Below are positions 11,229 through 21,643 of a stretch of DNA of 64,000 bases, one piece after another; the stretch's first letter is position 1; each line of letters opens with the position of its first letter. This stretch comes from Pascua guehoae (taxonomy: Eukaryota; Basidiomycota; Tremellomycetes; Trichosporonales; Trichosporonaceae). The position numbers were made by a program, and so were the translations under genes. The notes under the pieces were generated by a model. It saw only the letters and a program-made list of their open reading frames with translations. It was not told where the DNA came from and ran no database searches. The stretch is from contig BCJX01000002.1 in the NCBI GenBank assembly GCA_001600415.1, forward strand, positions 388,413 through 452,412, given 5' to 3'.

Positions 11229-14200
11229 GGTCACCAGTGTCGACGATGAGCGTGATGGCGATGGTGAGGATGAAAGAAAGAGAAAGAAAGGAAAGTGAGC
11301 AGGTGACTAGTATTGTAGTCGCGAGTGGGTGTGCTGGCACGTCTGCTTCCTTCCTTCGCCCTTGCGACCCCCCGTTGTTGCCGTGCCGTTGAGCAAGATG
11401 CCAACACTAGACAGGGAGCAAGGCCCGATGGGGGGCGCGTAGCGCACAGCCACAGCGCGCACGCCGGGGGCATTGACAGCAATTGATGGGTAGCAGGAGC
11501 AGCGGCATGACGGCACGGCCGGGGCACAGCAAAAGGCCAAAGACAAGGCAGGCCCATCTGCCGAGTGAGTGCCGAGTGGAGAACAAGCATGTGCAACCGT
11601 AAAGAGGGGAGGGGATGGCAAGGCACTGGGGAGTGGCAGACGCCAGTGCGACTCTAGACGCGCCCAAAACAGATCCTAAAACGTGATGGACCTGATGGCG
11701 ACGACCCAAGACATGCGAGGCAGTGCTTTACTTGGACCCTGCCACCAGCGGATGGCCGTGCAGAGAAGAGGGGGCCGGGAAGCTGGGCAGGGCAAGGGGC
11801 AAGGTACAGCATTGTACGGCGGGGTGAGAGTTGAGCAAGGCGATGAGACGGGTGGAGGCAGTGCGGGAGTGGGATAGCGCAATGGTGCAGTGTGTGAACG
11901 ACATGACTCGAGACCAGACCAACAACACGGGCACGGGGCGATGCAGCGTTCAGCAAACGGGTGGAGTCGAGGCGGTGATGCCAGTGAGCTAGCTAACTGG
12001 GAACCCTCCTACAGTACCTAGCTGTTTAGCAGGTGCCTTCCACGCGACGAAAGGCACCGGCCACACCTTCCCTGCAACCCACCCCACCCCTCGACCCTCC
12101 CCTCCGCCAGTGCGCTAGTGCCGTCGTGAAACGACCCCTTGGAACCAAAAGGAGCAGGCGTAATCTGCGGCCTTTGCCATCCTTTGCACCTCGACATGGC
12201 TGCTGCACGCCCGCACGCAGGAGTGACTCGTGTTGATCTCGTTACATAACGTGGTACCGGATCCAGTACATGCCAGTCAAAAGGTACAAGGGTGCGGTGC
12301 AAGGGTACAAAGGGTACCCCCTGCCTGCTGTGCAAACGTCCTCGTCGACTGCACCAGTACAGTATTCGTGGCCATGGTCCCGCACCTCCTCGTCGCCCCC
12401 GTCCCAGTAAAGATTATTGGCCTGGCCCAGAAACACCATTGCACCCTACTTTACTTGAACGTTCCTAGTAACTGGTCCCTCGCCATTCCAGGTCCCCGCG
12501 GCTCCCCTTCTTGGCTCCTGTGTGCACTACACGCACTGGCGCACTGGGCTTCCCGTGTTTCCCCCTCCCACCGTCAAGGCTACACACGCAACCCTGCTTA
12601 ACCTGCTTCATTCTCACACCGTAGCAACCTCGGTAGTCAACCTGGGTATCCTTACTCCTTCTAAGCATGGCAGTCGCTCACTAGCTCACTAGATCACGAG
12701 CTGCACCGTGCACCATGCTACCCTTGCCACCCCGGCGACCACTGCCTGCACTGCCCTCGCCGGCGTCCCAAGTTTGGTAATCCCAGCCGGTCTCGACCTC
12801 TCCGCCGGGCTCTATTTCTTCGGGGGGGGCCCCAGGGCTGTGCCGAAGCCTTAATGCGCCTCTCCCGCACACTGTGCACCCTTTCCTCGAGCCCCTCCCC
12901 GCCGCGTGGGCCGCACCCTTTGAATTCATTCCTGGACATGGGCGATCCCACAACCCACTTTAACAACCTTACCCCACCTTGGTTCCGCCCTACCCCTGTT
13001 TCATCGCCATGGGCGACAGGGCACAGCATGCACCGCACCCCCGCCAATGCACCTTGCAACGTCGGGACTACTGCTCGGCAGTAATGCAGTAACGCGCACG
13101 AGGCACCAGTAGCACGAGGCACCCCGTCAAGCCGTCCGCCCACCGGCCTACGAGACCATGACCCCCCGAGCGTGCAGAGGGTCGAGGGGAAGATGCAACA
13201 TGAGCGTCTCAAGTCGCGTCTCGACGCGTCGTTTGTTTTCGGTGATGGACGGGGTACGCGAGTTTGATGGCTGTTTATCTTGTCTGGATCGCCTTCCCTG
13301 TGCTCCTTACTCCTTGCAGCCTCTCCTTAGTCCTTGCAGCCTCTCCTTACTCCTTACAGCCTCTTCTGCGACATGGTCACGCAGAGTCGGGCATCGCGTT
13401 AGATGATTCGTTTCGTTTCACGAATCCTGGCTGGGTGCTAGTGTGAGAATGACCATGTTTTAGCAGGAAAGGCGACATGGCGTGGCGTTGGCACTGGCGG
13501 CTGCGCCGGCGCCAACTGCCGAAACCCAGGCGGCGACACTCTACGGAGTCCTGCTCCACAGTAGTCGGCCCAGCAATGAGGCGCCACGGCTGGCACGGGA
13601 CAGCATCTAGCTAGCACTTGCACACCACGCCGGTGGACCGCACCCCGCGGCCGAAAAGGCCGGCATGAAGCACCACGCCACGACCACAAGGCACACCGCC
13701 GCCCCACCGACCAAGGACGCCGCGTTGGCTGGCTGGCGACCCCTTGTTCGGACATTTCAATGCAATCCGAGCGGGTGTTCCTTGGATACAGGCCCCAGGT
13801 CCAGTCAACGCCGCAGCACACGGACGTCCGCGATGGATACCGCAGCACTCACGACGGTAGATAAAGGCAGGACATGGGCATGGCGTGGACTCTATTCTTT
13901 ACTTTTACTCATTCCCAGCCACGATATGACCGACCGCCCGTGTCGTGTCCACTAGCCTCTGTCGTCAGAAACCGCTAACGAGCGGCGCTCGATGTCGCCA
14001 TGGAGGCAACTCTGCGTCGCCGGTAGGGTCTTGCTAACCGTCCTCTGCGGGCGCTGAGCAAACTAACGAACGAGACAAGAGGGCATCCGTGGCGATGTCA
14101 TGGAGGCGACTCGAGGGGGTATATGGTCGGTAGGGCGTGGCGTGCTGAACAAACTACTAACGAACGAGACAGGTCGAGGACATCGACGATGTCGCGAGGG

Positions 14201-15900
14201 AACTCTGGACACTGTTGGTACGCTGGGACGACTGGCAAGTGTTCATTATCTGGCGCCATGTCCAACCCAGCGTCTCCTCAAAACCTCCGTTACGGAGGGG
14301 CCTAACTGGAGGCGAGCATCACATTGTCATGGCTGCCCGTGAACACTGCAGGGATGGGATGGCGGTGGACGACAGCCGACGCCGTCATGCAATCACCTCG
14401 AGACAGCTGGCGTGCCGAGTTTGAAGAGATTGTACACGGCGCTACTCGCTGCTAGCCGACTAGCGTACATGGCGTGGTAATGTCGCAACAACCAGATGGC
14501 GACCGTCACTACCGCGCCACTTCCACTTGCCGCGGTACAGACTCGGGTGGTCCGCGAGATGCCACACTGGTGTGGGCTGAACGGCAGAATGGCATAGCTA
14601 CTTCTCGCTAGTGCTCGGTATGCTGACCGAAAGACGGATAGGCGTGAGTGCTGGGCGGGCATGCGAGTTGGCCGCCTACACAGCCACGAGAATCTCGCCC
14701 CCTCGCATGTTTGCGTAACCTTGCTGGAACGTGTCTGTACATGACCAGACTGCCTGAAAGACGACACCTTTCACACCTTCCCTTGCTGCCCCACCCCGTT
14801 CGCTCTCTCCGCACCTCTCGTGGTCATGATACCACCAACCCCCGGGATGCCAGTCCGAACGGGCGGTGCAATCAGTCCCAAGACCTACGCGCCGCCCCGC
14901 ACTGGGGTGCACCTGCGTACGGTACCGGTTGGACTGGTCGGTTGTGAGCTCGGGGAGGACCCAACCTTGCCCTCAGCCCGGCCCGACAGATAGAACGCGC
15001 GCGGACAGACGTTGACGGGGAGACAGGTACGACTTGTTGGTCGAGCACCGACGCCTCTTCATACTCGCAGACTGCTTACGTGGATGTGACAGTGCGCCCA
15101 TTGCCGTCTGAATGCGCTCGTCATCAAACTCGCTTCCCCGCCACAATGGTCACGAAGGCCACGACGACCAAGACGGCCTCGCTGGCCATGCCAACGGCCA
15201 CGTCAAGACGGCGACTCGCACACACCGCGTCCCTCCGTCGCGGGCTTGTATGTCGGTGGGCGTTGGATGTCCCGACAGTGGACGCTGGACGGGGGGATGT
15301 AATTGTACACGGGTTAGAGAACGGCGCGGACGCAGGTGCTCGTGCACATTGCTGCCACACTTGGCCAGGCATGGGGGAATACGCCGGCCCGCCCAATGGA
15401 CCCGCCACCGAACGTGCGCACGCACGACGCAGGACCGAGACACAGGCCTGTACGCGGGCATCTTGGTACGGGCCGCCATGCCGGGCCGAGATGGAGGAAG
15501 GCGCACCCACGCTCCAGCCGATCCAGACCCAGCGGCACCAGCTGGAAGTCGGGTCCAGCCGTCTAGTCGACGCGCTGATGCAGCCGGGCTCCAGCGTCGA
15601 GCGCAGGCTGCGTCGACACCTCGCCAGCTCCCACTGCAAGGCGTGACCGAACCTCACGGTCCATGAGCGACGAGTAGACCGGCTCCCGGATCCGCGATGG
15701 AGACTGCGTGCCGCCGTCGATTATGCGGCGTGCTTGGTTCTGCGGGGTGCCACCCGCCGAGAGTCCTCTGGCCGCTTGTGTGCTGCAACCGGTGCAGTGG
15801 CAGCTGTCGCTCCCCACGGTAGGTTATATGATTATAGACACTGGTCAAACTGTTGTTCGCCCAGGCCCTGCGACCTCGGGCGTTCTCGAGGCAACAGCAT

Positions 15901-15981
15901 ACCTCGGGCTGCGTGGCGGCTCGTACGAACCTCGGGCTCCGTGGCGGCTCGTACAAGACCCGGGCTCTGTGGCAGCTCGTC
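15901..15981. repeat. Tandem repeat, about 28-bp unit, 3 copies
   Basis: The unit CTCGGGCTGCGTGGCGGCTC plus GTACGAAC recurs three times with small changes (CTGCG/CTCCG/CTCTG), ending in GTGGCAGCTCGT. No gene overlaps it. Confidence 0.7.
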
Positions 15982-16164
15982 CAAGCAGGGCGGGAAGCAC
16001 GCCCATGGGCTCATTGGTGTCATTCGGCGCCGCTCGCACGGCCACGCATAGGCGTACGGTCGAGGACGGCAGATTGCGTTGTGGTTACGCGGGTAAGGTC
16101 TCTGCGGGCACCGCGGTCGAGCTGGGGTGAGGGGTGATTACTGGTCGTGGCTGAGTTGTGAAGA

Positions 16165-16251
16165 TGTCGGTGGTCGGTGGTCGGTGGTCGCTGGTGGCAA
16201 GTCGCTGGTCGCTAGTCGCTGGTCGCTAGTCGCTGGTCGCTGGTCGCTGGC
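16165..16251. repeat. GGTCGCT/GGTCGGT heptamer tandem array
   Basis: About a dozen near-perfect 7-bp units (GGTCGGT, then GGTCGCT and AGTCGCT variants) in uninterrupted tandem. Likely a variable-number repeat. Confidence 0.75.
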
Positions 16252-16464
16252 GAGAAAGCAATCGATGCCCTGCTGCATGATAAACATGCCCCGTCTCCCT
16301 TCGTCGCGACGACAGCACCAAACACATATACACAACAGTTGTATATGTACTACCGTATACGCTGCTTCAGAGTTCGGGACCACAGCATCCCGTCAATGTT
16401 GTCCCATTCTAACACGTCGGCGGTAGATTCCCTCCTCGCACCCATGCCACCTCAAGCTCACACA

Positions 16465-16550
16465 AGCCCCCAAGCTTCCATAGCCCCCAAGCCTCCATAG
16501 CCCCCAAGCCTCCACAGCCCCCAAGCCTCCAAGCCTCCAAGCCTCCACAA
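16465..16550. repeat. 17-bp minisatellite CCCCCAAGCCTCCATAG
   Basis: Four to five copies of CCCCCAAGCCTCCATAG decay into the shorter AAGCCTCC unit at the right end. It lies 80 bp from the tRNA-Gly gene. Confidence 0.75.
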
Positions 16551-16630
16551 GCCTGGTCCCGACTCCGCTGTTGGTCTCCACCACATCCAAAAGGTAACGC
16601 CCATGATCCCACGATCTGGACAAACGCTCT

Positions 16631-16700
16631 ACATCGTAGGAGAGTCGAACTCCTGCCGCCACTATGGCAAAGTGGCATGATACCGTTTCACCAACGATGT
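16631..16700 (-). tRNA. tRNA-Gly (GCC)
   Basis: The 70-nt sequence folds as a cloverleaf: acceptor ACATCGT paired with ACGATGT (7 of 7), A box TGGTGAAACGG, anticodon stem CCACT/AGTGG with loop TTGCCAT (anticodon GCC), T arm AGGAG-TTCGACT-CTCCT. Discriminator is A. No intron. An unusual point is that pair 1-72 is A-U rather than the G-C normal in tRNA-Gly. A short T run for termination is seen only about 35-40 nt downstream. Confidence 0.85.
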
Positions 16701-16807
16701 CCGATGACTGGGAGAGTGGGCGCGCCATCTGTCGCCGTCGGGGATACTGGGTGAGCTCTTTGCGTGTTTGCTTTTGCTGCCCATGGTCATGTGGAGCTGC
16801 AGAAGTA

Positions 16808-16931
16808 CAGAGGGTGTCAAAAAGGAACGAGAAAGGCGCAGGGATGCGGATACATGTAGATGTCGATCTGCTGCAGACGTGCACACCTTGCAAACCCTGC
16901 GCTACTGCTCGTTCCTTTTTGACACCCTCTG
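16808..16931. mobile_element. 124-bp palindromic MITE with TA target duplication
   Basis: The left end CAGAGGGTGTCAAAAAGGAA (continuing CGAG) is matched perfectly by its reverse complement at the right end for 24 bases, then less well for another dozen (GGCGCAGGG against GCGCAGGG). TA flanks both sides (16806-16807 and 16932-16933). It has no coding capacity. The TIR differs from the CAGGTGTGTC family but shares the GTGTCAAAAAG style of Tc1/mariner ends. Confidence 0.8.
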
Positions 16932-16933
16932 TA

Positions 16934-18285
16934 TCTCAACACACGCAAGTGGGGCCTGATAATGCTCCTTGTTCTGGGCTTGTCTTGGTGAGTTTTCCAG
17001 CGACTGAGTGGTTATGTGCGATCTCGGAGGATGCGACTCTTGCCATCTGATGTGATAACCCATGTGATCGAGCCCCACGCCGTGCGAGGCTTCTCCGCTC
17101 TCGAAGCCCGCGTCGGTGAGACGTTATTCCCTCTGTGTGTGGGGGTGGCACAGTCGGTGTGGTTGTGTGTTCCATGTTGTGCTTGTGGCGTGACACAATC
17201 CCGGGTCCTACGCGCCACAAACAGCGTTCACCTTGCGTGTTCGTGCTGCGATGGTCGGGGGTGGTGACAGAGGTAGAGACGACGGTTAGCCACTTGGCTG
17301 GTATTGTGGCTCCTTTGCATGCATTTCCCTTGTCTCCGTACGCGATCTCCGTAGTGGTGGACATTACAGACATCGGAACGGTTGCTTGCTCCCCCCCCTC
17401 GCGCCACCTGTTAAATGCCACCGGTCAACCTCTTGAAAGGACGCGGTATGCTCTCATTGTCTTCCCATGCCAGGATAAAGACGTATGCTCGATGGATCCA
17501 GAGATAAAAACCCATGAGATGTTCCATGTGGCGTCTGAGCTGTTCCGTCGCTACAATACTACTATCTAGGGCTTGCAAACGAGCGTGAGCAGAGACAAAG
17601 GTGGAGGAGAAGAGATGATGCCACCATTACCAGAGTATATCGCCTGGTGCAAAAAGACTGAACATGTATCTTGGATCCTCGACCAGGTCGACCTGGTGTA
17701 CAGGTGTCTCAGGTGGTTTGCAGTAAGAAGTCAGCAGAAGAGACGCGTCGCCCAAAGCAAGACTGAAGTGGGCTCCATGGTCCCAGTTGAATGGTTGTCT
17801 CTGTGGCGGTGGCGGCAGGGTAAAACCAAAGCCAAGCCTTTCTGTACCGGGTGGCCGGGTGGGGTGGTGCCAATAAAACCGGGGTGGCCGATCTGCGCAC
17901 CGGCTCGATCGGCTCAAGTCGCCCTGCGCCGGCCGGCATGCCCGGGTCTTCTTTCGGCCGTTATGTAACGTGCCGTCGTGGATCAACCCAACCCAACCTA
18001 CACGTACCGTTTGATACTGTATCACCCCACACCACCCCACAGAGACCACTCTGGCACTCTGGACCGATTGACACACTCCTTTGACTTTTTCGACACATGC
18101 ACCACCTCGTCGAGACCATTATCGCTCCTTGAATCCGGCGCGGCACGTTCTTCTGCCTCGCCTCGCCTGAACCCTCCCTCCCCTCCCACCCTCCCTCCTT
18201 TCCACGACCCCGGCTCCCCTCCCACCCCAAAGCATACGCCAATGCGCGCCCAAATCGTCCAAATCGACGATTCCGGCGCGTCCTG
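16934..18285. other. Intergenic region upstream of the GT17 gene
   Basis: No supported gene. The last 150 bases before the transferase are C/T-rich on the plus strand, as expected of a fungal promoter or leader. An ATG at 18097 in the GT17 frame is closed by a TGA at 18130, and the ATG at 18242 is in another frame. Confidence 0.45.
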
Positions 18286-19365
18286 GTGGCCGCATCCGCG
18301 CTCACGCTCGGCTTTCTCCTCTTTACAATGTTCTCCAACGTCTGGCGCGACTTTGGCTACCTGACGCGACCGATCTGGGACGAGCCCCCAAAACCATTCG
18401 ACCCGGTGATTACACACTATCCCCGCACCGAGGGGTTGTCACCTGAGCGGTGGTGCAGCCTGCATGGGTGGCGTGCGCGTCCACACGCGTTGAGCGCGAG
18501 CGCGGCGGCGCGGGAGCGGGACGGGCCCGGAGTGTACGACGCCATCATCTTCAGCGTCGAGCTCGACCTGCTCGAGATCCGGATGCGCGAGCTGTGGCCG
18601 CACGTGGACAAGTTTGTGATTCTCGAGTCGGACAGGACGTTTACGGGGCGACCGAAAAACACGACGTTTTGGGACAATCGCGCGCGGTACGAGTGGGCAA
18701 AGGACAAGATTCACTACCAGTTTATCCCCGGGCGCGAGCTGGACAGCGGCGAGTCGCCGTTTGTGCAAGAGGCCGAGCTGCGGGCGGCCATGAATGCGGC
18801 GATTGGCGAGGCGGGCGCGGTCCGCGACGACCTCATTATCATGTCGGACATTGACGAGATTCCGCGCCGCGGCACCATCGACCTCCTCTCCACGTGCCAG
18901 GGATGGGGCGACGTGATCCACCTCCAGCTCCGCAACTATCTGTACTCGTTCGAGTTCCACGTCGACGACGACTCGTGGCGCGCCTCGGTACGCAGATACG
19001 TCCCAGGAAGGACAGGGTACGGCCACAGCCGCGTCACCGATACACTCCTCGCCGACGCCGGGTGGCACTGCTCGTTCTGCTTCCGATACCTCGACGAGTT
19101 CAAGTTCAAGATGCAGGCGTACAGCCACGCAGACCGCGTCACAAAGGCAGACCTCCTCGACCACGCGCGCATCCAGCGCGTCATCTGCGACGGAGACGAC
19201 ATTTACGACATGTGGCCAGAGGCGTATACCTGGCTCGAGCTCGCGCGCCGCCTCGGGTCCATGCCAAGAGAGACGTCCATGCTGGATATCCCCGTTCATC
19301 TCGCGGCAAACCCGGACAAGTATGCGTATCTCCTCCCCGGCGGCTGTGAGCGCGAGGCCCGGTAG
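18286..19365 (+). CDS. Glycosyltransferase family 17 (GnT-III-like), intronless, start uncertain
   Basis: The frame encodes a GT17 domain (beta-1,4-mannosyl-glycoprotein GlcNAc-transferase-like), normally a Golgi type II membrane enzyme. Visible motifs are YDAIIFSVELDLLEIRMREL, DKFVILESDRTFTGRPK, the acidic metal-site MSDIDEIPRRG, and conserved Cys/Trp-rich AGWHCSFCFRYLDEFKFK. Upstream residues RRFRRVLVAASALTLGFLLF would make a basic-hydrophobic membrane anchor, but this frame has no ATG before 18328 back to a TGA at 18130; codon 18286 is GTG. The first in-frame ATG (18328, MFSNVWRD) would drop most of the anchor. No AG acceptor lies between 18242 and 18328, so an upstream exon, a sequence error or a shorter protein are the options. 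The C-terminus ends at 19365. The domain call is firm; the start is not. Confidence 0.82.
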   Translation: MAASALTLGFLLFTMFSNVWRDFGYLTRPIWDEPPKPFDPVITHYPRTEGLSPERWCSLHGWRARPHALSASAAARERDGPGVYDAIIFSVELDLLEIRMRELWPHVDKFVILESDRTFTGRPKNTTFWDNRARYEWAKDKIHYQFIPGRELDSGESPFVQEAELRAAMNAAIGEAGAVRDDLIIMSDIDEIPRRGTIDLLSTCQGWGDVIHLQLRNYLYSFEFHVDDDSWRASVRRYVPGRTGYGHSRVTDTLLADAGWHCSFCFRYLDEFKFKMQAYSHADRVTKADLLDHARIQRVICDGDDIYDMWPEAYTWLELARRLGSMPRETSMLDIPVHLAANPDKYAYLLPGGCEREAR

Positions 19366-19628
19366 CCGCCACGGGTGGCTGCGAGGGTGGAAGGATACAA
19401 AATACAGAGCATACAGAGGCCCAGCCGGCCCCGTGGAGACGTCGTGAGGAGAGGTTAGGCGTTGCATCCGTTGCCATGCTTGTATCAAGGGACACAATAG
19501 ATGGGCTACCCGCGTGACCAGCACGTGGAGCACTTTGTAGCGCCATATGTACATACAGTACTTGCATAGATGCTCATGGTAGCGTAGCGTAGCGGCAGCG
19601 TAAGCGCAGGTGAGTTGTACTCTGAGCG

Positions 19629-20195
19629 TGGTATGCGGTTCACCCTGGATCATCGCGTGCCAGCCCGCCATGGTTGCGCCCCTACTCACTCTTATCTTAT
19701 CACGTTTGTCCATCCACCCGCACAGCATACAGGTGTGTCCGAAAAGTCACGAGACTGCATTAAGCTGTGGTACGCACACGGCGCGAATACAGGGCGGTGC
19801 GCAGGACATGTGGGATACATCAAGCACGAGACATGAGTGTGTCCACGTGCCGTGCCGTGCCATTGCATTGGTCCAGAGAGTCTCGGGGCGCAATTTCGAC
19901 TAGACCGAGCTCCAAGTGGCAGTCTCAAGACCTTCCAGACACGTCTGTATGAGAGTTACCGTCAACCGAGACGGAATCTCGAGCAAGACCAAACCCCGGA
20001 GACTCAACCTCGTATGAGCCAACCCATGTGCAGTTCAGCCTGGATCATCGCGTGCCAGCCCTCCATGATTGCGCCCCCACTCACTCTTATCTTATCATGT
20101 TCATCTGCCCGTTCAGCAAGTGAGAGCTACCGTCAACCGAGACTGAATCTCGAGTAAGACCAAACGGAGACTCAACCTCGTACGAGCCAACCCGG
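19629..20195. repeat. Tandem duplication of a ~165-bp segment, one copy split by a MITE
   Basis: Segment R1 (19629-19727, containing GGATCATCGCGTGCCAGCCC and ACTCACTCTTATCTTATCA) recurs at 20031-20120. Segment R2 (19951-20028, GAGAGTTACCGTCAACCGAG onwards) recurs at 20122-20195. In the second copy R1 and R2 are adjacent; in the first they are separated by the 218-bp MITE. Confidence 0.85.
19730..19947. mobile_element. MITE copy C, 218 bp, TA target duplication
   Basis: The ends CAGGTGTGTCCGAAAAGTCA and the complementary AGACACGTCTG, with GAGACTGC against GCAGTCTC inside, match the 6.4-6.9-kb elements. TA lies at 19728-19729 and 19948-19949. The core shares ATTGGTCCAGAGAGTCTC (inverted relative to copies A and B). 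No coding capacity. Confidence 0.82.
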
Positions 20196-21562
20196 AGACG
20201 CCAAGCTCAACCTGGAAGGAGTCTGCACCAACGCCAGCTCCAGAGCGGCAGCGAGGGACCGAGGGAACCGCCGAGAGTCTGGCGGATAGCTCACGCCCTC
20301 GAACGTGCACCTGTGTACCTCCCCCGGGGCGGCGGGGATCGCAGGAGCGGAAAGAGGCGGCAGGACGCAGAGTAGGAGGCGGCTGGGAGCAACGAGTGCG
20401 GACCAGAGCGAAACAGCCGACGCGCATGCCGCCTGTGAGTATCTGCGACTCAAGTGACGCCAAGCTACCGCCCTGCATATGTGCTGGAGTGCCGTGGGCA
20501 GTGCCAGTGTCCACCAGCTCGCTGCCCGCGGGCCTTCATCCCGCGTACGTTGAATGAAGACGACGAGCCCATTCTGTGACCTCTAGTCGACCGGGTGGTC
20601 GGTAAGTACACGATCTCACGCGTGCTCAGCGACATGTGACATGTTCACGAAGCGAGTCCGCCGAGATGCCCTCGACGGTATTTATACCTTTGGGGTATGT
20701 GGAAGGACTGTCGCAAGCTGCCGACGCCAATGCGATATGGCTTGTGTGACGCGAAGATGCCGCTCGCCATGGATCCGACCCGAGCCTCGACCTGGACAGG
20801 GCTCGGCGATGAGCGTAATCGCAGGCTTGCCAGTACCGCTGAACAGCGGGTGGATAGAAGATGTGTGCAGAGCAACATGCTCCGGGGGACTAACAAACTC
20901 GGCAATCAAGCGGATATCCAGACACTGGCATGTTTGGAACCACACACGCCCACCCATACTCCAGGGCACACCCCAGCCCCTCCAGCCCCTCCAGTCCGCC
21001 TCAAAGACTAACTGACAACCTCCACGTCTCAACGAGCGACACGGCACGCCGACTCTTGTCGCTCGCACTCACGCCCCGTCGACATGACGTCCCCTCCATC
21101 CTCCAGCTCGTCCAGGTGACCGACCCGGCGAACCGCTGGTCCCGGATTTCTCCAACCACCGAGTCTCGCTAGCGCGTCTGCAACCTTGTTCCTACCCCTC
21201 GTGAGGGTAGAAGGCGGCAGGAGCACGCTAGCGCCAGTGAACACGTCCTGAACAGCACCTACTGCATTCGGCGCGTATCGTTGCTGTTTGGGGGACGGGA
21301 TGACGAAACGAGGAGAGGAGTCAGGTTGACAAGCAGGTCGTACTCATTCTTGGTGACACGCCAGTGGGGCGTCCATGTGGCAAGGTGCTGGCAGTTGGCT
21401 ATGCTCACTCGTTCCACGGCGATATGAACGCTATTTCAGAGTTGACCGCGCAGTGACGATCACGATGCTTGCGATGGATAAGCACGCTCTCCATCCAAAC
21501 ACAGTACAGAGGGCCCTAGCAAACTGGCCACAAGCACTCGTCACCACTCGCCACACGCACTG

Positions 21563-21643
21563 AACCACTCACAACCACTCACAACCACTCACAACTACTC
21601 GCCACCACTCACAACCACTCACCACTCGCCACCACTCACAACC
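21563..21643. repeat. CAACCACTCA tandem array
   Basis: About eight decamer units AACCACTCAC with CGCCACCACT variants. Low-complexity, no gene. Confidence 0.75.

Larger units (their letters stand above)
11229..16600. other. 5.4-kb gene-poor region upstream of chitin synthase
   Basis: Long open frames exist because of high GC, but none shows protein-like features, splice-linked conservation or a recognisable family. It contains the chitin synthase promoter (next to 11228), a 22-24-bp direct repeat with a CTCCTTACTCCTTGCAGCCT unit (13302-13364), a 28-bp triple repeat (15901-15981), a GGTCGCT array (16165-16251) and a 17-bp minisatellite (16465-16550). The rest appears unique and unannotatable. 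Confidence 0.5.

Noticed and set aside
12718..13212. 164-residue minus-strand frame in the gene-poor region
   Set aside because: Cys/Arg/Gly-rich shadow of GC-rich sequence; no splice-linked extension and no family resemblance.
14648..16130. Several overlapping 100-190-residue frames on both strands
   Set aside because: All are open simultaneously in a GC-rich region with tandem repeats, a sign of low stop-codon density rather than coding; none shows motifs.
16141..16550. CRISPR-like array
   Set aside because: Repeats are 7- and 17-bp tandem units without spacers of constant length, and the organism is a fungus; these are minisatellites.
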